Origin: CAUJGQ01 sp042408665
Lineage (GTDB): Bacteria > Chloroflexota > Dehalococcoidia > CAUJGQ01
Assembly (NCBI GenBank): GCA_042408665.1
Contig: JBHOQW010000125.1
Coordinates: 1 to 5,136 of the forward strand
DNA: 5,136 bases
Direction: 5' to 3'
Below the pieces are notes generated by a model. That model was not told the DNA's origin, did not search any database, and saw only the letters and a list, made by a program, of their open reading frames with translations. Made by a program: the position numbers and the translations under genes. This document shows, in pieces, positions 1 through 4,926 of this stretch; within the stretch, counting starts at the first letter, position 1; every line of letters starts with the position of its first letter.

Positions 1-1071
1 GAGGAGACGTTCCGGCAGATCGTCTGGCAGTCCCAGACGATGCCGGAGCCGGTGCCGCTGGCGTTCGGCTGCGGCTACGTGCGCCTGGGCGACTGGATGC
101 CCGCACGGCGCGAGCTGGACGACATGGCGCCACAGCGGCCCACGGGCCTCCAGCGCGCCCTGGCGGCGCCGTTCTGCGGCTACGGCACGCTCCGCGAGCT
201 GATGGCCGAGGTGCACGCGGCACGGCTGCGCGCGCTCCGCCCGGCGGCCATGGGCTTCACGTCGCTGTCCGACCTCATCAACGAGGCGACGACTGGCGGT
301 AAGCGCCAGCTGCTCTATTACCAGAAAGCGAGCTTTGCCACGGTGCAGGGCGCGGCCTATTCGCTGTGGCAGGCGGTTGGGATTCCGGGCGCCGGCGACC
401 CCTCTCCGCCGGCGCCCACCGGCGCGGCGTGCGTGTCCACGACGAACGGCGCATTGCCGTTCGTGGACCCTGCATCAGGTGACACGCTCCATCTCGTGTC
501 GGCGGCCGGGTTTTCCACGGTGGCGGCGGGCGCGCTGCTGTTTTACGACCGCCTCTACGGCGTCGCGCCCAACACCGGTGTGACGACCGTGCAGCCGATC
601 ACCGGCACCCCGATCCGGTACACGAACGGGCGTGGCGTGCTGATCTTTGCCGAGGTCCATACGGCGCTGGGCGCAACGGCCCACAACATCACCGTGAACT
701 ACACCAACGAGAGCGGGGTGACAGGGCGCTCGATCACGGTCGTGGGGATAGCCTCCGCCGCCGCGCAGCGCCTGGACCATTCAGTGGGTTACCTCTTCAT
801 GCCGCTTCAGGCCGGCGATGCCGGGGCGCGCGCCATCACCTCGATGCAGTTTTCGGCGGCGCCGGGTGGTGGCGCGATCAACCTGTGCCAGGGGTATCCC
901 TACTGCTGGCTGCCGCTTGGGGTCGCGAACGTGCTCTACGGCGTGGACCTGATCAACACCCAGTTCAACCTGGTGCAGGTCCAGTCCGGCGCCTGCATCA
1001 GCGCGCTCCTGGCGGCGGCCACCTCTTCGTCGGGCCTCATTCAGGCCACCCTGGTGGCGGTGTCCGGATAA
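1..1071 (+). CDS. Virion structural protein, 5' end cut by window
   Basis: The frame is open from base 1 to TAA at 1069-1071 (356 codons visible) and has strong G/C third positions throughout, so the gene very likely starts upstream of the window; the ATG at 40 has no clear ribosome binding site. Counting residues from base 1, positions 1-83 form a partly helical region. From Met84 (base 250, sequence MGFTSLSDLINEAT) the protein resembles the start of a group of phage structural proteins I recall from high-GC and metagenomic siphoviruses. The body contains RYTNGRGV (206-213) and TALGATAHNITVNYTN (221-236), which fit that group, and is rich in Gly, Ala, Thr and Ser with little charge, as expected of a beta-rich virion protein. 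No catalytic motif is visible. It lies 35 bases upstream of the repeat/Ig-like protein. A virion role is inferred from similarity by eye and context; whether it is capsid, tail tube or another part is not known. The first 83 residues may be a fused domain. Confidence 0.8.
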   Translation, partial: EETFRQIVWQSQTMPEPVPLAFGCGYVRLGDWMPARRELDDMAPQRPTGLQRALAAPFCGYGTLRELMAEVHAARLRALRPAAMGFTSLSDLINEATTGGKRQLLYYQKASFATVQGAAYSLWQAVGIPGAGDPSPPAPTGAACVSTTNGALPFVDPASGDTLHLVSAAGFSTVAAGALLFYDRLYGVAPNTGVTTVQPITGTPIRYTNGRGVLIFAEVHTALGATAHNITVNYTNESGVTGRSITVVGIASAAAQRLDHSVGYLFMPLQAGDAGARAITSMQFSAAPGGGAINLCQGYPYCWLPLGVANVLYGVDLINTQFNLVQVQSGACISALLAAATSSSGLIQATLVAVSG

Positions 1072-1093
1072 GAGCACGCTCGCGGATCGCAGT

Positions 1094-1099
1094 AGGAGG
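1094..1099 (+). promoter_or_regulatory. Ribosome binding site that sets the GTG start at 1107
   Basis: A full AGGAGG lies here. The first in-frame GTG (1101) is only 1 base away, too close to be used, while the next GTG (1107) is 7 bases away. This argues for initiation at 1107 rather than at 1101 or at the distant in-frame ATG at 885, which would lie deep inside the preceding gene. Confidence 0.7.
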
Positions 1100-1106
1100 C
1101 GTGACG

Positions 1107-1853
1107 GTGTACGGCGCGTGGGCGACGGCTACGGAGTGGCAGGCAGGGTTTGCTATCGGCAGCGCGCTGGAGCAGGGCGCACCGGAGTGGCGCTGGCGCT
1201 CTGGGGGCACGTGGCAGCCGTCGCTCTCGCCCCGAGGCGCCTACCACGACCCGAACCCGCCGCTACCCCTGGAGGAAGTTGCCTACCTGCTCCTGGCAGG
1301 TGTGGCACAGGGTGAGGCAGTCACGGGCCCAGTTGCTCTGGTCCTCAACCCGCTCATCCTGATGGGTGTTGCACAAGGCGAGGGCAGCACCAGCGACACG
1401 GTATTTGGCCGTGATCCGCTGGTGCTGATCACAGGTGGGGCGGTCGGTGAGGCGCAGACGGCGGCCGTCATGCTCCGGAACACGCCGCGCATGGCCGTGG
1501 TGCGCGCCGGCGACGTGCCGGTGCCGAGCAAGGCTATCGCGCGGGCCTACGACGCCGGGCAGGTGGTGGAACTGACGGCGGTGATCACGGACCGGGACGG
1601 ACAACCGCTCGACCCGCCCATCGTGCGCTGCAGGGTCAAAGACCCCAGTGGGCAAGAGGCGACCTACGTCTACGGCCTGGATAGCCCGCTGCGGCGTGAC
1701 GGCCCCGGCCTGTACCGCCTGCCGGTGCAGGTGAGGCCCTACGGGTACTGGTTCTACCGTTGGGAGGCGCTGAGCGATGAGCAGTTCGGTCCGGGCGTCG
1801 GTGGGGCGGCGGAGGCCGTCTTTGAGGTGCGGCGCAGCCAGTTTCTGACCTAA
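1107..1853 (+). CDS. Probable phage tail/decoration protein with tandem repeats and Ig-like C-terminal domain
   Basis: This encodes 248 residues starting at GTG. Residues 1-57 are rich in Trp, Gly and Pro (AWATATEWQAGFAIG, EWRWRSGGTW). Residues 61-127 hold three tandem repeats of about 22 residues with a core like L-x-L-x-G-V-A-Q-G-E. Residues 150-243 form a probable immunoglobulin-like beta sandwich, with VVELTAVITDRDGQPLDPP, then VRCRVKDPSGQ, TYVYG, GLYRLPVQV and YWFYRWEA. This strand pattern is familiar from phage proteins with a 'DPSG...Y.YG...D..G.Y...' Ig-like domain that are encoded among head-tail and tail genes. There is no signal peptide or membrane span. It sits between a structural gene and a membrane/lysis block, so an exposed virion part or carbohydrate-binding decoration is the likely role; this is inference. 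The coding call is firm, the fold moderately so, and the exact role unknown. Confidence 0.8.
   Translation: MYGAWATATEWQAGFAIGSALEQGAPEWRWRSGGTWQPSLSPRGAYHDPNPPLPLEEVAYLLLAGVAQGEAVTGPVALVLNPLILMGVAQGEGSTSDTVFGRDPLVLITGGAVGEAQTAAVMLRNTPRMAVVRAGDVPVPSKAIARAYDAGQVVELTAVITDRDGQPLDPPIVRCRVKDPSGQEATYVYGLDSPLRRDGPGLYRLPVQVRPYGYWFYRWEALSDEQFGPGVGGAAEAVFEVRRSQFLT
1287..1487 (+). repeat. Three in-frame tandem repeats of about 66 bp (22 residues)
   Basis: Within the preceding protein, residues 61-82, 83-104 and 105-127 align as LLLAGVAQGEAVTGP..., LILMGVAQGEGSTSD... and LVLITGGAVGEAQTA.... Units 1 and 2 share GVAQGE, and at DNA level ggtgtggcacagggtgag (from 1299) matches ggtgttgcacaaggcgag (from 1365) exactly 66 bases apart with mostly third-base changes. 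Unit 3 is more diverged and one residue longer. The spacing and alternating hydrophobics suggest stacked beta turns, though this is inferred. Confidence 0.7.
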
Positions 1854-1878
1854 GGGGTGAGGTGGCGGTGAGGTGGAC

Positions 1879-2193
1879 ATGGTGGAGCTGGAGCGGCGGC
1901 TGACAACGATTGAGGTCACGTTGCGTGAGGGCATCACCGCGATCACGCGACGCCTGGACATCGCGAACGGCCGCGTGGCGGCGTTGGAGCAGTGGCAGCG
2001 AGGTCACGAGTTCCAACATGCCGACATCGCCATCGACGCCGCCCGGCGCGCGGGCGAGGCGGCGGGCCGTGAGGCCGTGCGGGAAGCGCAAGCCGGCTAT
2101 TCGCGGTGGCTCCTCGGCCTGCTGGTTGCTTCGGCTTCGGCCGGCGCCGCGCTCATCAACGTGGCCGTGGGCGTGCTGGGTCGGCTGCGGTGA
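1879..2193 (+). CDS. Coiled-coil protein with C-terminal membrane helix (XhlA-like)
   Basis: This encodes 104 residues. ATG at 1879 is preferred because GGTGAGG (1867-1873) lies 5 bases upstream; GTG at 1873 is in frame but overlaps that site. Residues 1-40 have heptad spacing of Leu/Ile/Val (MVELERRLTTIEVTLREGIT), which predicts a coiled coil. Residues 41-75 are polar and helical. Residues 77-101 (WLLGLLVASASAGAALINVA) form one membrane span followed by GRLR. This layout matches small phage/prophage lysis accessories of the XhlA type and related holin helpers, which sit in the inner membrane with the coiled coil in the cytoplasm. Position just before a peptidase and a set of lysis-type genes supports that role. 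Homology to XhlA is by architecture only, so a tail-associated or unrelated membrane protein cannot be excluded. Confidence 0.75.
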   Translation: MVELERRLTTIEVTLREGITAITRRLDIANGRVAALEQWQRGHEFQHADIAIDAARRAGEAAGREAVREAQAGYSRWLLGLLVASASAGAALINVAVGVLGRLR

Positions 2194-2196
2194 GTT

Positions 2197-2222
2197 GGGG
2201 TGGGGTCAACGGGGTGGATGGG
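2197..2222 (+). promoter_or_regulatory. G-quadruplex motif upstream of the peptidase gene
   Basis: The coding strand carries four G-runs (2197-2200, 2202-2205, 2211-2214, 2220-2222) with loops of 1, 5 and 5 bases, meeting the usual G3+N1-7 rule. It fills most of the 48-base gap between the coiled-coil/TM gene and the peptidase and ends 8 bases before the GGAGG ribosome binding site. In an RNA it could fold and mask or space the start. This is pattern only, and G-rich sequence is common in high-GC DNA. Confidence 0.35.
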
Positions 2223-2230
2223 TGGTGGAT

Positions 2231-2235
2231 GGAGG
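2231..2235 (+). promoter_or_regulatory. Ribosome binding site that sets the ATG start at 2242
   Basis: GGAGG lies 6 bases before ATG 2242. The frame is open back to GTG 2200, but that codon is within the G-rich run, has no comparable site at normal spacing, and would add a low-complexity Gly/Trp leader, so 2242 is chosen. Confidence 0.7.
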
Positions 2236-2241
2236 CATGCG

Positions 2242-3270
2242 ATGGCAAGCGTGAATGCGGTCGAGCGGGGTGGGCTGGTGTTCGTCACGGGGGCGCTCAT
2301 GCGCCCACCCGACCCGCGCGAGCACAAGTACCTGCTCACCCGCACCATGCCCCCGCGCGCGGTGGACCTCTCGCTCCCGCGCCTGCTCTCGCGCTGGCAG
2401 GGCCGCGATGTGCGCGTGCCCGACCTGAACCGGTACTACCAGGGGCGGCTGGGCTCCTGTGCCGCCGCCGCGACGGCGATGGGCGCGGAGGTGGCGGCGC
2501 GCATCGCCGGGCGGGGCGCCGTGCCGGGCCTGCACTTCGGCTGGATGTATGAGTGGGCCCGGCGGATGCGTGGCTGGTTCGGGCAGGACACCGGCTCCTA
2601 CGTCGCGGATAACTGCGACCTCGCGATTGCCGGCTGCCCGCCGCTCACGGCGGCGCCGTACGTCGAGGACCCCGCCTACGACTACCCGGACGCGCTGGAC
2701 AGCCAGCGCACGGAGGACTACCTGCTCGCGCACCAGCCCTTCTATCCCTCCCAGGGCAACTTCATCGAGAACGTCTGGGCCGCGCTCGATGCGGGCAAAC
2801 CCGTGGTGTTCGCGTCATACTGGCCCGCGCTGTGGTTTTCCCCCACCCGGGGCCGCATCCCAGAGGGGGTGCCGTTTCGGCCGGGTGACGGCGGGCATGC
2901 TTACCTGGTCGTGGGCATCGTACCGGGGTGGTTTCTATGCGAGACCACGTGGTCCACGGGGTTCTCTCCGGACGCCGCTGAGTTCGGCTATGACCTCAGG
3001 CCAGGCGGGTTCGCGCTGCCGTGGTCCTATGCGCAGACCGGCCATATCTGGGAAGCGCGGGCGCTCTCGTATGAGCCCGTGCAGCCCGCGCCAGAGCCTG
3101 AACCCGAGCAGGGCTACGCGCGGGCGGTAGCGGTGGCGCGGGCGGTGCATGAGCAGCTTGCCCAGGACGCGGCCCGGTTCCCGCGCAGCACGTCCCGCCG
3201 GTACCGCGCGCAGGGCGCTGCGGCCGTGGTGACCGCGTTGGAGGCAGGATTGGCGGATGCGGAGAGGTGA
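2242..3270 (+). CDS. Papain-like (C1A family) cysteine peptidase, active-site Asn replaced
   Basis: This encodes 342 residues with no signal peptide. The bacterial C1A signature is clear: Q67-GRLGS-C73, the same six-residue spacing as papain Gln19 (oxyanion hole) to Cys25 (nucleophile). DTGSYV follows, matching the DSGA-type motif of bacterial homologues, then GGH219AYLVVG with the catalytic His, ETTW (234-237), EFGY (247-250) and FALPWSYA. From His219 the alignment to papain runs without gaps, placing Thr235 at papain Asn175 and Trp237 at Trp177. So Gln, Cys and His are kept but the orienting Asn is not. The Trp that usually follows the nucleophile is also Ala. A Pro/Glu linker (278-290) leads to a basic helical tail ending at 342. 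It follows the coiled-coil/TM gene and is 4 bases before the 44-residue membrane gene. The fold is confident. The substrate is unknown: virion protein processing, a role in lysis, or action on the host are all possible, as is weak or lost activity. Confidence 0.88.
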   Translation: MASVNAVERGGLVFVTGALMRPPDPREHKYLLTRTMPPRAVDLSLPRLLSRWQGRDVRVPDLNRYYQGRLGSCAAAATAMGAEVAARIAGRGAVPGLHFGWMYEWARRMRGWFGQDTGSYVADNCDLAIAGCPPLTAAPYVEDPAYDYPDALDSQRTEDYLLAHQPFYPSQGNFIENVWAALDAGKPVVFASYWPALWFSPTRGRIPEGVPFRPGDGGHAYLVVGIVPGWFLCETTWSTGFSPDAAEFGYDLRPGGFALPWSYAQTGHIWEARALSYEPVQPAPEPEPEQGYARAVAVARAVHEQLAQDAARFPRSTSRRYRAQGAAAVVTALEAGLADAER

Positions 3271-3274
3271 AGGA

Positions 3275-3409
3275 ATGAGCATTCTCACGAACCTGACACC
3301 GGGCGAGTGGGCGCTGTGGGTGGGCGCCGGCGCGCTGTGGGCAGGGGCGCTGTCCGTGCTGGTGCTGGCGGCAGTCGTCCTGCATGCGTACCTGAGGGAG
3401 AAGCCGTGA
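3275..3409 (+). CDS. Small single-span membrane protein (44 aa), possible holin or holin partner
   Basis: ATG 3275 is preceded by GGAGAGG (3261-3267) at 7 bases, and TGA is at 3407-3409. The product starts MSILTNLTPGEWALWVGAGA, continues with one strongly hydrophobic span (about residues 12-38, Ala/Leu/Val/Gly-rich) and ends in a charged tail YLREKP. A seven-residue near-repeat ALWVGAG/ALWAGAL in the span puts small residues on one face, as in helices that pack together. It starts 4 bases after the peptidase stop and overlaps the nuclease start by GTGA, the arrangement of translationally coupled genes. Its size and topology suit a phage holin, antiholin or spanin-like helper, but no family was recognised. 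Confidence 0.7.
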   Translation: MSILTNLTPGEWALWVGAGALWAGALSVLVLAAVVLHAYLREKP

Positions 3410-4149
3410 CCGATGCGGGTGCGGTCGGGGTAGCCGGGGTAGCCGGGGTAGCGCGCCTGACCTGTCCAGCGGCTTGGACGCGCGTGGTGGATGGCGACAC
3501 GCTCCGGTGCATTGCCGACGTGGGCCGTGCCTACCTGCCGGTGGTGGTGCGCCTGGCACGGGTGAACGCGCCGGAGCTCAGGAGCGACGACCCGCAGGAG
3601 CGAGAACGGGCGCGTGCTGCCGCTGCCTGGCTCAAGGAGAAGCTCGCTCCCCTGCCCACGAAGGGCTTTCCCCTCACGCTCCACGTGTATGGCGCCGACG
3701 ACTGGGACCGGTGGGTGGCTGAGGTAGTGCTGCCGGACGGTGCGAACCTGTCAGACGCGCTGTTGGCCTCCGGCCACGCCACGCCATACGTGCCGCGCTT
3801 GATGGAGACCAAGGAGGACGACATGACCATGGCCAACGAGAGCAGCGTGAGCAAGCAGACGCCGATGGACCAGCCGCCGCCCCCGGCCAGGGGCACGGGG
3901 TGGGAGTGGTCTCCGACCGGCCCGCTCGCGCGGGCGCTGGGGCCGACCGCCGGGCCGCAGGCCGGGAACGTGCGCGCCATCATCGCCATCCTCTCGGTAG
4001 TGGCCCTGCACGCCATCACGGTGCTACTCATCATGCGGAACGACCCGGCGTACCGCGACGCAACGCTGGCGCTGCTCTCCGCCCTCACAGCGGCCGACGT
4101 CGGCTTCGCCAGCAGCTACTTCGGCAAGCGGCAGGGCGATGGAGCGTAG
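3406..4149 (+). CDS. Staphylococcal-nuclease-like domain fused in frame to a holin-like membrane domain
   Basis: This encodes 247 residues from GTG 3406, which shares GTGA with the preceding stop and has GAGGGAG 5 bases upstream. Upstream in-frame codons (to ATG 3307) lie inside the 44-residue gene and are rejected. After a (GVA)3 leader, residues 24-128 are a thermonuclease (SNase, PF00565-type) domain: VVDGDT (27-32), VVVRLARVNAPEL (46-58), DDWDRW (98-103) and LSDALLASGHATPY (115-128). By family alignment Asp31, Arg49, Glu57 and Arg102 correspond to Asp21, Arg35, Glu43 and Arg87 of the staphylococcal enzyme. Asn54 and Ala55 replace Asp40 and Thr41, two metal ligands, so Ca2+ binding may differ. 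The domain would normally end near residue 130, yet the frame continues into a proline-rich stretch (157-162), a membrane span (about 189-210) and a second hydrophobic segment. A membrane-tethered DNase/RNase for host DNA breakdown or lysis is possible. A lost stop between two genes is the alternative. Confidence 0.75.
   Translation: MTDAGAVGVAGVAGVARLTCPAAWTRVVDGDTLRCIADVGRAYLPVVVRLARVNAPELRSDDPQERERARAAAAWLKEKLAPLPTKGFPLTLHVYGADDWDRWVAEVVLPDGANLSDALLASGHATPYVPRLMETKEDDMTMANESSVSKQTPMDQPPPPARGTGWEWSPTGPLARALGPTAGPQAGNVRAIIAILSVVALHAITVLLIMRNDPAYRDATLALLSALTAADVGFASSYFGKRQGDGA
3417..3448 (+). promoter_or_regulatory. G-quadruplex motif at the 5' end of the nuclease gene
   Basis: Four G-runs on the coding strand (3417-3419, 3427-3430, 3436-3439, 3445-3448) with loops of 7, 5 and 5 bases fit the standard G-quadruplex rule. 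It begins 9 bases after the last base of the GTG start codon (3408) and covers codons 4-15, where mRNA structure has most effect on initiation. It is the second such motif next to a hydrolase start in this operon. Folding is not shown. Confidence 0.35.
3427..3453 (+). repeat. Three tandem copies of GGGGTAGCC (last base of copy 3 is G)
   Basis: The 9-bp unit is repeated three times in frame and encodes Gly-Val-Ala three times near the nuclease N-terminus. Units 1 and 2 are identical and unit 3 differs at the last base only. Copy number could change by slippage without breaking the frame. Confidence 0.75.
3811..3817 (+). promoter_or_regulatory. Internal ribosome binding site inside the nuclease-fusion gene
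   Basis: AAGGAGG, among the best anti-16S matches in the window, sits 5 bases before ATG 3823 in the same frame as the nuclease. The codons here give Lys-Glu-Asp-Asp, exactly at the boundary between the nuclease and membrane domains, so the site is probably functional rather than chance. Confidence 0.65.
3823..4149 (+). CDS. Holin-like membrane protein from internal start (108 aa)
   Basis: From ATG 3823 the product is a self-contained 108-residue protein. Residues 1-48 are polar and proline-rich (MTMANESSVSKQTPMDQ, PPPPARG). Residues 50-71 form a membrane span (AIIAILSVVALHAITVLLIM). A loop with NDPAYRD follows, then a second moderately hydrophobic helix (80-98, TLALLSALTAADVGFASSYF) and a charged end GKRQGDGA. 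The ending resembles that of small phage holins and related proteins, where a hydrophobic helix leads into a Y-F-G-K/S type C-terminus. It lies 21 bases upstream of the muramidase gene, the classic holin position. It may be made separately, as part of the nuclease fusion, or both. The second reading frame and start are plain in the sequence; the separate product is inferred from the ribosome binding site. Confidence 0.6.
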   Translation: MTMANESSVSKQTPMDQPPPPARGTGWEWSPTGPLARALGPTAGPQAGNVRAIIAILSVVALHAITVLLIMRNDPAYRDATLALLSALTAADVGFASSYFGKRQGDGA

Positions 4150-4170
4150 CGTGTAAGGGAGGGAACGGCC

Positions 4171-4854
4171 ATGGGCACGACCATCGTCCACCCGGAGTAC
4201 GATCTCGATGCGTTTGGTGGCGGCATTCGTGTGGAGATAGGTAAGGAGGTGCGCCTGTTCCCGCGCGCGGTCGTGGCGCAGATTTGCCGCAACGCTGACG
4301 AGCAGGGACGGCCGCGCACGCTCGACCTCGCCGTCGCGATTCACGAAAGCGGCGGTTATCTCAACCCCTTCGTGGAGCGTCATGCTACGAACGAGAACCT
4401 GCCTGATGCGGGGCCGGAGGATAGCTACGGCGTGCTCCAGATCAATACCCGTGCGCCAGGCCGCCTGCCCGGCGAGATGTATCTCGGCTTAGACGGGCTT
4501 GTGCGCGCCCAAGCGCTCATGAACCCCCGCTGGCAGGCTGCATTCGAGCAGCTTGGCGGCTGGGCCGCCTACGTGCGCGACGTGTACGGGTTTCTCGCGC
4601 GGTTCGCGCCAGCGGCACAAGGCAGCGTCGGATGGACGCTAGAGCTGGCGCGGGAGGCGCACGCCTGGGCGTGGGTGCTGGCGGACCGCTTCCGTGAGGA
4701 AGAGCTCTCCGGGCAGGCGGACCCGCGCGTGCCGCACCTCGTCGGGGCGCTCGACGTGGCCCGGCAGGAGGTGCGCGCTGCGCTCAACGAACTCCGCGCC
4801 ACCCACGAGCGCCTCACCGCCCTAGCAGTCGGTATTGACCAGGCGCTTGTCTGA
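4171..4854 (+). CDS. Lysozyme/soluble lytic transglycosylase-like endolysin or virion muramidase
   Basis: This encodes 227 residues. ATG 4171 has GGAGG (4158-4162) 8 bases upstream. Residues 50-92 carry the hallmarks of the SLT/goose-lysozyme fold: TLDLAVAIHE59SGGYLNPF with a probable catalytic Glu59, then SYGVLQIN (85-92), the equivalent of the S-x-G-x-x-Q-I motif that lines the glycan cleft. A helical section follows with MNPRWQAAFEQLGGWAAY (117-134), where family members have the N-x-x-x-Q-A...GG-W pattern. These enzymes cut the MurNAc-GlcNAc bond of peptidoglycan. The C-terminal 190-227 has heptad-spaced hydrophobics (LVGALDVARQEVRAALNELR) and probably forms a coiled coil instead of a standard cell-wall-binding repeat. 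No signal peptide is present, so export would depend on a holin or delivery in the virion. The holin-like gene 21 bases upstream favours endolysin. The coiled coil suggests oligomerisation or docking to a partner. Confidence 0.82.
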   Translation: MGTTIVHPEYDLDAFGGGIRVEIGKEVRLFPRAVVAQICRNADEQGRPRTLDLAVAIHESGGYLNPFVERHATNENLPDAGPEDSYGVLQINTRAPGRLPGEMYLGLDGLVRAQALMNPRWQAAFEQLGGWAAYVRDVYGFLARFAPAAQGSVGWTLELAREAHAWAWVLADRFREEELSGQADPRVPHLVGALDVARQEVRAALNELRATHERLTALAVGIDQALV

Positions 4855-4926
4855 CGGCGGTCGCGTCGCTCGTTTCCTTATGGTCCTGCGCACCGCTCCT
4901 GTTCGCCGAGGGCATGCCGTTCATTC

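Noticed and set aside
885..1106. Upstream extension of the repeat/Ig-like gene to ATG 885
   Set aside because: It would overlap the structural gene by about 190 bases out of frame, and AGGAGG at 1094-1099 points to GTG 1107.
1263..1961. Long minus-strand open frame (232 codons)
   Set aside because: It is a product of high GC opposite the repeat/Ig-like gene; the protein is Arg/His/Pro-rich with no recognisable motif and spans two well-supported plus-strand genes.
3307..3405. Upstream extension of the nuclease gene to ATG 3307
   Set aside because: The added residues are an Arg/Gly-rich out-of-frame reading of the 44-residue membrane gene; GTG 3406 has its own ribosome binding site and a 4-base overlap.
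2935..3684. Long minus-strand open frame (249 codons)
   Set aside because: It crosses the ends of three plus-strand genes with good starts, and its composition is Arg/Pro/His-rich, typical of antisense shadow frames.
4853..4879. Terminator after the muramidase gene
   Set aside because: The hairpin GACG/CGTC has only four pairs plus a wobble, and the following pyrimidine run is short and broken by C, so it is not supportable as an intrinsic terminator.
4911..4918. Palindrome GGCATGCC as an operator
   Set aside because: Eight-base palindromes are expected by chance many times in a window this size, and it has no placement relative to a promoter.
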